The notes beneath the pieces were generated by a model, which was given only the letters and a program-made list of their open reading frames with translations, ran no database searches and was not told the origin of the DNA. From assembly GCA_022361075.1 (NCBI GenBank), contig JAKSBQ010000079.1, positions 1-53,984 on the forward strand: a stretch of 53,984 nucleotides of DNA, in the 5' to 3' direction. The position numbers were made by a program, and so were the translations under genes. This DNA comes from Opitutales bacterium. Its GTDB lineage: Bacteria > Verrucomicrobiota > Verrucomicrobiia > Opitutales > JAFGAQ01. Numbering within the stretch: position 1 is the first letter of the stretch; each line of letters begins with the position of its first letter. Of the stretch, positions 46,501 through 53,305 are shown piece by piece.

Positions 46501-46639
46501 ACTTGCCCTTGGGCAGGGAGAACCCGGAAAAGAAATCGAAGCGCCCATGGCGATCGTCATTCTGGGAGGACTACTGACATCCACATTCTTAAATATGTAT
46601 GTCATTCCGAGTTTATATTCTATTTTGAAGAGGAACTAG
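43547..46639 (+). CDS. czcA: CzcA/CusA-like heavy-metal RND efflux pump
   Basis: A 1030-aa HME-RND proton-driven pump with two repeats of a periplasmic porter domain and about twelve transmembrane helices. The N-terminal VPVDVFPDLNAPTVTLLTEA-like start and RQIVAEKLQ segment are typical. Transmembrane helix 4 carries the charged motif VDDAIIDIEN with Asp409, Asp410, Asp414 and Glu416, matching the proton-relay residues of CzcA. The motif is nearer to Czc than to CusA, so divalent metals such as Zn, Co, Cd or Ni are more likely than Cu or Ag. GGAGG-type Shine-Dalgarno sequence (ctggaggaaac) precedes the ATG. A strong terminator begins 2 bp after the stop. Confidence 0.93.
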   Translation: MFDAIIRFSLGNRLLIILSAITLLIVGTYTALKLPVDVFPDLNAPTVTLLTEAHGMAPEQVESLVTLPIESTVNGATGVRRVRSFSSSGVSIVHVEFDWDMDVYNARQIVAEKLQATLNTLPEGIEAPQMDPMSSIMGEIMLIGLYSEQKDGEPVVSSVDLRTMADWTIRRRLLAVPGVAQVVTIGGKVKEFQINLNPQKMLSYGITLHDAMTAAQEASENASGGVIRDNGKEYQIRGLGRAYHVDHLSDSVVTVIDGVPILFSDIADVKVGTAVSFGSASADAKDAVVLSVTKQPGANTLELTEKIDEVLSEIQNSLPEGMLLQENSFRQSEFIEVAIHNVLVALRDGAFLVIIVLFLFLGNFRITFISVLAMPLSIAVTFLVFRLMEISINTMTLGGIGIAIGALVDDAIIDIENVYRRLRENFKLPKKERSPINDIVFSASKEIRKPMISATLIITVVFLPLFFLSGVEGRLLQPMGIAYIISIFASLLIALSITPVLASILLSSEKLYRKNEDGWLSGFLKPIYSASLKVVLKHTWIALGGATLILATAIVIAPKLGRSFLPEFNEGALTISYVSAPDISLHESTKLGIQAEEKLLEIKGVKSVQRRTGRGELDEHAQPVNAGEIEVVIDINELDREVAMEEARHTLADIAGVQFTVGQPISHRIDHMLSGTRASIAVKIFGSDLAQLRRIGEKVEHEMEGVEGIVDLAVEPMVNIPQISIRFNRKMMAQHGVTSGQLAEFVDGAFNGEKVGRVLEGQKTFDIVIRYDDAYRNNIERLKDALVSTNTGAMLPLSDFASVEYDLGPNQIGRENAQRKLVVQANVANRDLGSIIKELQSEIESNVDLPRGYYIEYGGQFESEQTASKVITLISVVSLLIIVLILYYEFRTFKDTLIALVNMPLALIGGIWAVALTGGVVSVASLVGFITLFGIAARNGILLISHYQNLIKEGLPFQEAIHRGSQERLNPILMTALTAGLALIPLALGQGEPGKEIEAPMAIVILGGLLTSTFLNMYVIPSLYSILKRN

Positions 46640-46640
46640 A

Positions 46641-46691
46641 GCGTACATCCAGCGGAGGGCACTTTAGGAAAGTTCCTCCGTGTATGCTTTT
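46641..46691 (+). terminator. Strong bipartite terminator of the efflux operon
   Basis: A long interrupted stem: gcgtaca (46641-46647) pairs with tgtatgc (46681-46687), cggagg (46653-46658) with cctccg (46675-46680), and acttt (46661-46665) with aaagt (46669-46673). TTTTCTATTTTT-type sequence follows. It lies between the convergent efflux and pspF genes and may terminate both strands. Confidence 0.8.
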
Positions 46692-46697
46692 CTATTT

Positions 46698-47783
46698 TTA
46701 CGCCTCCTCCTCAATCACTTCAAATTCGTCTTCGTATTTGCGATACATGCCTCGCCACTGGTGGTAGGTAAGGTCTAGCAGCTCGGCAGCCTTGCGCTGG
46801 TTGTTCGCAGCTTTGCGGAGGGCTTCTTTCATGAGCGTAGTTTCCATGTCGCGAACGAGATCTTTGATTCCTTTGTTGGGGATTTCCTTTCGGAGAAGAT
46901 CGGTCCAGCTTTTCGATGAATCGACTGAAGGGGTTGTCGGTGGAGAAACGGAAGATGATCCACTTACGGAACCCTCCACGGCTGCATGCATCGAGGGTAG
47001 TTCTCCGTAGGGATATCGAAAGGGTTCGAAATCGAGCTCGGTAATCATCTCGCCCGCAGAGCGGCAAACCGCGCGCTCGACGACGTTCTTCAACTCTCGC
47101 ACATTTCCAGGCCATTGGTGGTTAACGAGTTCATCAATGACGTCGTCGCTGAATTGCGGGATACCGCTGCGACCCATTTCGTGAGTCATTCTGGCGGCGA
47201 AGTGATTTGCGAGTAGAATGATGTCATCTCCTCGTGCGCGAAGCGGAGGCACGAAGATGACCTCGAAAGAAAGCCGATCAAGCAGGTCGAACTTAAACTT
47301 CCCCCTTTTCGCCATTTCAGGGAGATCCGAATTGGTCGCACCAATGATGCGAACGTCGACCGAAATAGTCTCTGAGCTACCGACTCGCTCGAACGAGTTG
47401 TACTCAACAACGCGTAGGATCTTACTTTGCAGTTCAGGTGGTGTTTGACCGATTTCGTCGAGAAATAAAGTGCCTCTGTTTGCAGCTTCGAAACGACCTT
47501 TGCGGCGGCGGCTGGCCCCAGTAAAAGATCCGGCCTCGTGACCGAAGAGTTCATCTTCCAGTAGATTTGCTGAAAGCGCTGCACAATTTAGAGTGACCAG
47601 ATTCTCATCCCAACGCTTAGATAGGTAGTGTAGGCGACGGGCTGCCATTTCCTTCCCCGTGCCTCGTTCGCCAATGATGAGAGCGGGTCGATCAACTTTG
47701 GCAACCTCGCTGAGACGTGCTTGAAAGTCTAGAAAAGCGGTGGATTCGCCAATGGGGTCGGGTAAAGTATCAGAAGCTAACAT
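46698..47783 (-). CDS. pspF: PspF-like sigma-54 enhancer-binding activator
   Basis: A 361-aa AAA+ activator that opens sigma-54 promoters. It has no N-terminal sensory domain, as in PspF, whose activity is restrained by PspA. Walker A is IIGERGTGKEMAARRL, the sigma-54 contact loop is GSFTGA in HEAGSFTGASRRRKGRFE (consensus GAFTGA), Walker B is TLFLDEIGQ, and the arginine-finger region is LLDRLSFEVIFVPPLRARGDD. The C-terminal Fis-type DNA-binding helix is RKAAELLDLTYHQWRGMYRKY, preceded by a Ser/Pro-rich linker. It is divergent from pspABC. The GSFTGA substitution is a known natural variant class but worth noting. Confidence 0.92.
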   Translation of the reverse strand: MLASDTLPDPIGESTAFLDFQARLSEVAKVDRPALIIGERGTGKEMAARRLHYLSKRWDENLVTLNCAALSANLLEDELFGHEAGSFTGASRRRKGRFEAANRGTLFLDEIGQTPPELQSKILRVVEYNSFERVGSSETISVDVRIIGATNSDLPEMAKRGKFKFDLLDRLSFEVIFVPPLRARGDDIILLANHFAARMTHEMGRSGIPQFSDDVIDELVNHQWPGNVRELKNVVERAVCRSAGEMITELDFEPFRYPYGELPSMHAAVEGSVSGSSSVSPPTTPSVDSSKSWTDLLRKEIPNKGIKDLVRDMETTLMKEALRKAANNQRKAAELLDLTYHQWRGMYRKYEDEFEVIEEEA

Positions 47784-47796
47784 GTGGGTTGGTGAT

Positions 47797-47818
47797 TTTC
47801 GCTAAACAGTAAGCGAAA
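47797..47818. promoter_or_regulatory. Palindrome just upstream of pspF, candidate activator or autoregulatory site
   Basis: tttcgct (47797-47803) and agcgaaa (47812-47818) are perfect complements with an 8-bp spacer. The site lies 14 bp from the pspF start codon and about 95 bp upstream of the sigma-54 element of pspA. That fits a PspF upstream activating sequence that also controls pspF itself, as in enterobacteria. Confidence 0.5.
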
Positions 47819-47910
47819 TTTACTCAAATTTGCCAATGAAATCTTTTTGAAAGAAATGTCTAATTTTTAAACTGTTGATAAAGAGTGCTTTAGGAAAATT
47901 TTGATAAGAT

Positions 47911-47926
47911 TGGCACGTTCTCTGTT
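47911..47926 (+). promoter_or_regulatory. Sigma-54 promoter candidate for pspABC
   Basis: tggcacgttctctgtt has the -24 GG element (TGGCACG) exactly 10 bp before the -12 dinucleotide, which is GT where consensus has GC. It lies 54 bp upstream of the pspA start. Position and presence of a PspF gene on the other strand support the assignment. Confidence 0.65.
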
Positions 47927-47979
47927 AAATAGGTAACCATCAACACTCAGTAGTCTATTATTTAACTAAGGAAATTAAA

Positions 47980-48654
47980 ATGAGCATATTCACAAGATTC
48001 TCAGACATCATCAGTTCCAACATCAACTCGATGTTAGACCGCGCGGAAGATCCGGAAAAAATGATCCGCCTCATGATCCGCGAAATGGAAGACACACTCG
48101 TAGAAATCAAAGCTTCTTGTGCCGGAACTATGGCGCAAATGGCTAAAAGCAAAAGAGAAAAGACAGAGCTTCAGGACAAACTTGATCGTTGGACCGAGCG
48201 GGCCGAGCTAGCAGTAAGCCGCGGAAAGGAAGACCTCGCTCGTGAAGCGCTGGTTGAGAAACGAGCGATCCAAAACCGAATCGACGTGGTGGACGAAGAA
48301 GACAATCGTTTGCAGGAGGTCGTAGACCAATACAAGAAAGACATCAGCGAACTCGAAGCAAAGCTAGAGCAAGCTCGCAACAAGCACAAAGTATTGGTGC
48401 AACGTCACGTTCGCGCTCAGAAGTCTCATCAGGCTCAGAGCAACGTTCGCAAATACAATAACAAAGCAGCGATGATGAAGTTCGACAAATTCGAGCAACG
48501 CATCGAGCGCATGGAAGCAGACGCGGACCTCGTAAACTATGGCGTTAAAAAGGATCTCGATGAGCAGTTTTCTGCGATCGAAACCGACGATGAGATCGAA
48601 AACGAGCTCAAGGCGTTAAAAGAAAAACAGTCACCTAATCCGACTCAGGACTAA
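47980..48654 (+). CDS. pspA: Phage shock protein A
   Basis: A 224-aa ESCRT-III/Vipp1/PspA-family protein that binds stressed inner membrane and restrains PspF. The N-terminal amphipathic helix is MSIFTRFSDIISSNINSMLD, followed by AEDPEKMIRLMIREMEDTL, the universal PspA signature, and then a continuous coiled-coil hairpin to about residue 185. The C-terminal helices end KALKEKQSPNPTQD. It is the first gene of the pspABC cluster and probably transcribed from the sigma-54 promoter at 47911. Confidence 0.95.
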   Translation: MSIFTRFSDIISSNINSMLDRAEDPEKMIRLMIREMEDTLVEIKASCAGTMAQMAKSKREKTELQDKLDRWTERAELAVSRGKEDLAREALVEKRAIQNRIDVVDEEDNRLQEVVDQYKKDISELEAKLEQARNKHKVLVQRHVRAQKSHQAQSNVRKYNNKAAMMKFDKFEQRIERMEADADLVNYGVKKDLDEQFSAIETDDEIENELKALKEKQSPNPTQD

Positions 48655-48697
48655 ATTTGCGGTTTAGTTATTCTGAAATTCGGATAGAAAGACTCAC

Positions 48698-48946
48698 ATG
48701 GAACCTACCATATTCTTTTTAATTACCGTCGGATTGCCCGTCATATGTGTAACCCTAATCATCATTACGGGTATGCTGATGGCAGCTTTTAAGAAAAAGT
48801 CACCAGATACCGTGAGTAAAGATGACGCCCGCGATTTGCAGGAAATACATCAATCTTTGATTCGACTGGAGCGGCGGATCGACTCCCTCGAAACCATCTA
48901 TTTTGAACTCGACCGCACCCAGAAAGGAAAAAACGATGAGTTATAG
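48698..48946 (+). CDS. pspB: PspB-like membrane protein
   Basis: An 82-aa protein with one N-terminal transmembrane helix (FFLITVGLPVICVTLIIITGMLMAAF, residues 5-31). A cytoplasmic coiled coil (LQEIHQSLIRLERRIDSLETIYFE) matches PspB. PspB and PspC relay membrane stress to PspA. It follows pspA by 43 bp. The stop codon overlaps the pspC start by 11 bp. Confidence 0.85.
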   Translation: MEPTIFFLITVGLPVICVTLIIITGMLMAAFKKKSPDTVSKDDARDLQEIHQSLIRLERRIDSLETIYFELDRTQKGKNDEL

Positions 48947-49343
48947 AAGACATACTCATAGCAGCACAACGACCACGACATACGGACTTTATCGCTCCCG
49001 GAGTGGCATGATTTTTGGGGTCGCTAAAGGCCTTGCGATCAGTTGCAACCTGCCAATCTGGTTAGTCCGATTTTTGTTTGTTTTCATCGGTATACTCACA
49101 CAGTTTTTGCCTGCGCTCTTAGTTTACGCAGTGTTGGCAGTTATCATGCGACCTGAACCTGTAATTGACTTCACTTCTGATGAAGAGCGTGAGTTTTACA
49201 ACACCTACGGTGACTCCCGCGGATCAGCAGTTGGGAGGATCAAATCGATTCTCGGAAAGCTTGATAAACGTGTTCAACGTCTTGAGAATGCGGTGACAGA
49301 TCCCGAAAAGGACTGGGAACGCCGATTCCGTAATTCGTCTTAA
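48936..49343 (+). CDS. pspC: PspC-domain membrane protein
   Basis: ATG 48936 gives 135 aa and is preferred because it begins MSYRRHTHSSTTTTTYGLYR and is preceded by AAAGGAAAA. An in-frame start at 48903 lies inside pspB. The PspC domain is LYRSRSGMIFGVAKGLAISC, then the membrane region PIWLVRFLFVFIGILTQFLPALLVYAVLAVIM given here as residues about 40-75. The C-terminus carries a coiled-coil segment (ILGKLDKRVQRLENAVTD) similar to that of PspB. It completes the envelope-stress sensor with pspB. Confidence 0.85.
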   Translation: MSYRRHTHSSTTTTTYGLYRSRSGMIFGVAKGLAISCNLPIWLVRFLFVFIGILTQFLPALLVYAVLAVIMRPEPVIDFTSDEEREFYNTYGDSRGSAVGRIKSILGKLDKRVQRLENAVTDPEKDWERRFRNSS

Positions 49344-49369
49344 GACCTAACTCAAAACTACAAGATATC

Positions 49370-49582
49370 ATGGACATGTGGACCGCCATAGTCGCTATTG
49401 TAGCAATCGTTTTTATCGCTGAAATCTTCAAAGGAAAAGTATCCAACAAAAAGAAGAAGGAAGCACAGGAAGTAAGCGCAGCCCGCAGCGCAAAGATCGA
49501 TGAACTCGAGCGACGAATCCAAAGCCTCGAAACGATTATCATCGATTATGATCGCGATCGGAAATATCGAGACTTGAAGTAG
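49370..49582 (+). CDS. Second PspB-like small membrane protein
   Basis: A 70-aa protein with one N-terminal transmembrane helix (MWTAIVAIVAIVFIAEIF), a basic segment (KVSNKKKKEAQ) and a coiled coil. The phrase IDELERRIQSLETIIID closely parallels LIRLERRIDSLETIYFE in pspB and RVQRLENAV in pspC. It lies 26 bp after pspC and directly before a terminator, so it is the fourth gene of the psp operon. It may be a paralogue of PspB or a PspD-like accessory protein. Confidence 0.75.
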   Translation: MDMWTAIVAIVAIVFIAEIFKGKVSNKKKKEAQEVSAARSAKIDELERRIQSLETIIIDYDRDRKYRDLK

Positions 49583-49613
49583 ATTTACGCCATCACATCA
49601 ACACCTCATACCT

Positions 49614-49644
49614 CACCTGAGTCGTCTCGGTGGGGTTGTTTTTT
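49614..49644 (+). terminator. Rho-independent terminator of the psp operon
   Basis: cacc-t-gag pairs with ctc-ggtg around a TCGT tetraloop (49614-49632), followed by a T6 run at 49639-49644. It lies 31 bp after the last psp gene. Confidence 0.75.
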
Positions 49645-49686
49645 CTCACGCGATCATACGAAGATCACTAGCTGGAACTACCCGTC

Positions 49687-51465
49687 TCATTCGAACATCC
49701 GATGAGGAAAATGAGTGATGACACTATTCCCCGAAGGATCGACCGCGGGTTGTTCACATTCAAGCAACTGCATTAGCAGGTCAGTCGCAGTTTCTTTGAT
49801 GAGTGGAAGTTCGATGCGCTGAGCCGATTGCGAGGCAGCGGTTTGGGCCAGTTTTTTCTGTAGGTTTTGAAGTGGGGTAAGCGTTTCCTGTTTCAGTTCG
49901 TCAATGATCAATTGTTGGGCTTGCTCTCCCGAAAGAAAATGGGGCGTTGTCTCGATTCGATAATAATTTCGCCCGAACGTTTCTACTTCAATTTGGCACT
50001 CTCGGAGTGTATCCACGAGTTCTGGCATGCGTTGGGTTTGATGGACATCAAGTTCAAAAGGGATGGGCACGATCTGCGATTGAACGAGACTTTTCCTGTT
50101 TTGAAATTGATTTAAAATCTCCTCGTATCGAATACGGTTGAGTGCTCGCTGGGCATGCATGGCGGTAAGTCCGGCTGATCTCTCAAACAGACTATAGGTT
50201 CGTGAGAAACTCCCTATAAATCTCCATTCTCTTTCGATTTGTGTACGCGAGATCTTAGGTTTAGCCACTTGTTCATCAGGAGTTTTTGTCACCTCTCTCT
50301 TCTCAACAATCACCTCGGGTACATTCTTCAGTGAATTTTGTGGCGGTGACGTTACGTCTCGTCTGGGAATGGTGAAGTTAGCAGTTTCCCTGGGAAGGTT
50401 GGTCGGTTGTGGGGACGGAGGATCACGTTTGATGGTAGGGCTAGGGAGCGGTGTCGTTTCGACTGGCTCCACGGATCGCTGGGGTCGGATTATGTCCCAA
50501 ATCCCCTGAATCACCAGACTGCGTATTTTGGTTTCCTGTTTGAATTTGATCTCTTTTTTCGAAGGATGGATGTTTACATCGATCGAAGAAGGCTCGACTT
50601 CGACTCTAAGAAATCCGATAGGGTATCGTCCCTTTGGAATATGAGTGTGGTAGGCTTCCGTCATCGCGAAGCCAAGTGTGCGAGACTCGACCGGACGGCC
50701 GTTTACGATCATAACCATGTCGTTCCTCGAAGGACGAGATACTCCGGGTTTTCCGATGTACCCTGAGATTTTGATCTCATCTGACTCGAGTTCCACAGGG
50801 AGTAGCTGATTGTCAAACTCTTGACCCCAAAGTTGAAGGATGCGGTTCTTGAGCTCTTGGTTTTCGGGGAGCTGCATCAGTGTTCTTTGCTGGGACTGAA
50901 GTCTGAAAGCGATGTGAGGATAAGCCAATGCGATGAGGCGCATCCATTGGATGATGTGAGAAGCCTCAGTCGAGTCTGTCTTCATAAACTTTCGTCGGGC
51001 AGGCATAGAGGAAAACAGATGCGAGACTTCGATCCGGGTTCCCTTTGGAGTCCCCACATCTTTGCGATGGAGAAGTTTGCCTCCATTGATCAGTATTTCT
51101 GTCCCGTCGGGATGATCCTCCGTGCGGGTCCGCATGAGAAATCGCGAAACGCTAGCGATACTCGGAATAGCCTCTCCCCGAAAACCGAGAGTCTTGATGT
51201 TAAAAAGATCTTCGCTACTGGATATCTTGCTGGTTGCGTGGCGTTCGATGCAGAGCAAAGCATCATCGGGAGTCATGCCCTTACCGTCGTCTTCGACAAG
51301 AATGAGTGATTTTCCTCCTTTTTGAATCTCAATTTTGACCCGCATTGCGCCGGCGTCGATGCTGTTGTCCACGAGCTCCTTAACTACTGCGACCGGGCGT
51401 TCGACTACTTCGCCTGCGGCGATGCGGTTGGCGACTTGGTCGGGTAGAATACGAATCGTGGACAT
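49687..51465 (-). CDS. mutL: DNA mismatch repair protein MutL
   Basis: A 592-aa GHKL ATPase that couples MutS recognition to strand incision. N-terminal motifs are ELVDNSIDAGAMRVKIEI (motif I, residues 31-48), LVEDDGKGMTPDDALL (motif II), TLGFRGEAIPSIASVS (motif III), and KGTRIEVSHLFSSMPARRKF. A proline/threonine-rich linker is at about 330-410 and the C-terminal dimerisation domain follows. I see no DQHAxxER endonuclease motif; the position reads GLTAMHAQRALNRIRYEEI, an MHAQRALNRIRYE form, so endonuclease activity is uncertain. A terminator and the glutaredoxin-like gene lie upstream on the same strand. Confidence 0.94.
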   Translation of the reverse strand: MSTIRILPDQVANRIAAGEVVERPVAVVKELVDNSIDAGAMRVKIEIQKGGKSLILVEDDGKGMTPDDALLCIERHATSKISSSEDLFNIKTLGFRGEAIPSIASVSRFLMRTRTEDHPDGTEILINGGKLLHRKDVGTPKGTRIEVSHLFSSMPARRKFMKTDSTEASHIIQWMRLIALAYPHIAFRLQSQQRTLMQLPENQELKNRILQLWGQEFDNQLLPVELESDEIKISGYIGKPGVSRPSRNDMVMIVNGRPVESRTLGFAMTEAYHTHIPKGRYPIGFLRVEVEPSSIDVNIHPSKKEIKFKQETKIRSLVIQGIWDIIRPQRSVEPVETTPLPSPTIKRDPPSPQPTNLPRETANFTIPRRDVTSPPQNSLKNVPEVIVEKREVTKTPDEQVAKPKISRTQIEREWRFIGSFSRTYSLFERSAGLTAMHAQRALNRIRYEEILNQFQNRKSLVQSQIVPIPFELDVHQTQRMPELVDTLRECQIEVETFGRNYYRIETTPHFLSGEQAQQLIIDELKQETLTPLQNLQKKLAQTAASQSAQRIELPLIKETATDLLMQLLECEQPAVDPSGNSVITHFPHRMFE

Positions 51466-51477
51466 GGGCGAAACTTA

Positions 51478-51505
51478 ACAAAAAAGGCAGTCAAACGACT
51501 GCCTT
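51478..51505 (-). terminator. Rho-independent terminator of the glutaredoxin-like gene
   Basis: aaggcagtc and gactgcctt form a perfect 9-bp stem around an AAAC loop (51484-51505). On the minus strand a run of six T residues spans 51485-51480. It separates the upstream gene from mutL. Confidence 0.85.
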
Positions 51506-51549
51506 CAAAAGTATCAACTTTGAGTTGCGACGGTCAACGGCGCATTGAG

Positions 51550-51879
51550 TCATGCAGGTAGTTGTGCTTTTACGTGTTTGTGATCCTTACTGCTGCAAGA
51601 AGAATTGATCGACACACTCACCGGTCGATTGTTTTGCTCGATGAGATTGTTTTCCAGCATGTACTGCTCGACTTCTTCTCCACTCACGTCGGCAAGCATG
51701 ATGCCGTCGATGATCACGCAAGGTGAGAGTCGTTGTCCGCTCAAACGAACCATTTCAGCGTAATTTTCGGGAAAATTGATGATGTCGATATCTTCGTATC
51801 CGAGATTATATTTGTCCATGATTGCTCGAACACCGTTACTCCAACCGCAGGACGGTTTTAGATATGCTTTGATTTCCAT
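51550..51879 (-). CDS. Monothiol glutaredoxin-like protein
   Basis: A 109-aa thioredoxin-fold protein starting at ATG 51879 (MEIKAYLKPSCGWSNGVRAIM), three codons inside a longer frame. The active-site motif is CGWS, with one cysteine only, so it is of the monothiol class. The cis-proline loop reads RLSPCVIIDG in place of TVPQVFI-type sequence. A tail with SSCSS and HKHVK adds a possible metal- or thiol-binding end. It has its own terminator before mutL. Function in redox repair or Fe-S metabolism is inference. Confidence 0.75.
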   Translation of the reverse strand: MEIKAYLKPSCGWSNGVRAIMDKYNLGYEDIDIINFPENYAEMVRLSGQRLSPCVIIDGIMLADVSGEEVEQYMLENNLIEQNNRPVSVSINSSCSSKDHKHVKAQLPA

Positions 51880-52043
51880 AGCGAGCAAGATTTTAGCTTT
51901 GTTTCATTTGTCAAATGACTCCGCACGCAATTTGAACATCTTTTGAGTTGGGAGAATCCAAATGGTGATATATAAATTTAGGAGATTGAGTGATTTTTAA
52001 TTTTCCAATATCTTACCGACCTTGAAGCTCGAACCTTATCGAA

Positions 52044-53300
52044 ATGCAAAAAGTATACATCACAGGACTAGGTTTCATTACCAGCATTGGCAATGAGTAC
52101 GCTGAAGTTCGACAGAGCCTCATAGACCTTCGCTCAGGAATCGAAAAATACGCTCCATTCGATCGTGAGGATGTACCCGTCAAGTTAGCAGGTACCATCA
52201 AAGAATTTGATATTTTATCCGAGGACGCTGAGGACTGGGAATACCCGAGCCGCTACCGGCCAGGCAGGGCATTGTTAAGATCACTTAGCCCTCATGGCCT
52301 ATACGCTTATTGCGCAGTTGAGCAGGCATTGGGATGCGCGGGCTGGGAGTCTGATCTGATTTCCAACGTGAAAACGGGACTCTACACAGCTTCTGCGGGA
52401 TCTATGTCTCAACTGCATTATCACCTCAATTACATGCACGAAAAAGGTGTGGCCAGGCTGAGCCCTAAAGCGGTTGTATGTTCGATACCGGGAACATTGA
52501 ATTTTAGCTTGGTCTCCCACTACAAAATCAAAGGAAACTCCTGCGGATTTGTTTCTGCGTGCGCATCCTCAGGGCATGCCTTGGGCATGGCGCACGACGA
52601 CATCGCCCTGGGTCGTCAAGACCGCATGATCGTTGTGGGTGCGGAAGACGGTGATTTCAACACGTTGTTGCCATTTGCGGGCATGCGGGCCATGTCCGAT
52701 GAACCCGATCCGGAGAAAAGTTCCATTCCCTTTGATGTTAACCGAAGTGGGTTTATCGGGACCGGCGGTGCAGTCGCGATGACTCTGGAATCTGAAGAGA
52801 GTTTGAAGACCAGAGGGGCAAAACCAATCGTTGAGTTTTTAGGGTGGGGACAATCTTCCGATGGTTACAGCGCAGTGCTTCCGGAACCCGAAGGTGAGGG
52901 GGTTGCGCGTTCAATGGAATCGGCACTGGAGTCCGCAGGGATCACTTCCGAGGACGTGGACTACATCAATGCTCACGCGACAGCCACCCCGCAAGGGGAC
53001 CCGGCCGAACTCAAAGCGATCAAGAAAATCTTTGGTGAAAAAAGTTCAGTGGCGATCAGCGCGACGAAAGCGCTGACCGGACACGCCCTTTCAGCTTCGA
53101 GCATTTTGGAAGCGGGGATTTCTGCGGTATCGCTGAATGAGGGATTCTGTCCTGGAACCGCTAAGTTAAGAGAACTCGATCTGGAGGGGGAAGGACTAAA
53201 CATCTTGAGAGAGACTGAATTTTCCAATCCGCAAATTGCCTTGTCCAACAGCAGCGGATTTGGAGGCGCGAATGCGACTCTTATTTTAAAAAAAGCCTAA
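52044..53300 (+). CDS. Beta-ketoacyl-ACP synthase (FabF/KAS II-like)
   Basis: A 418-aa ketosynthase of the FabB/F type. The catalytic triad is complete: Cys173 in VSACASSGHAL, His311 in NAHATATPQGDPAE and His347 in KALTGHALSASS, with the Lys342 partner. The N-terminus VYITGLGFITSIGNEYAEV and the C-terminus SNSSGFGGANATLIL are typical. The HATATPQGD form, in place of HGTSTPLGD, and a divergent middle section suggest a specialised enzyme, not housekeeping FabF. It is followed after 5 bp by a glycosyltransferase gene, as in lipid or aryl-polyene-like clusters; the link to the ACP operon at 22 kb is only a suggestion. Confidence 0.9.
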   Translation: MQKVYITGLGFITSIGNEYAEVRQSLIDLRSGIEKYAPFDREDVPVKLAGTIKEFDILSEDAEDWEYPSRYRPGRALLRSLSPHGLYAYCAVEQALGCAGWESDLISNVKTGLYTASAGSMSQLHYHLNYMHEKGVARLSPKAVVCSIPGTLNFSLVSHYKIKGNSCGFVSACASSGHALGMAHDDIALGRQDRMIVVGAEDGDFNTLLPFAGMRAMSDEPDPEKSSIPFDVNRSGFIGTGGAVAMTLESEESLKTRGAKPIVEFLGWGQSSDGYSAVLPEPEGEGVARSMESALESAGITSEDVDYINAHATATPQGDPAELKAIKKIFGEKSSVAISATKALTGHALSASSILEAGISAVSLNEGFCPGTAKLRELDLEGEGLNILRETEFSNPQIALSNSSGFGGANATLILKKA

Positions 53301-53305
53301 GTTGA

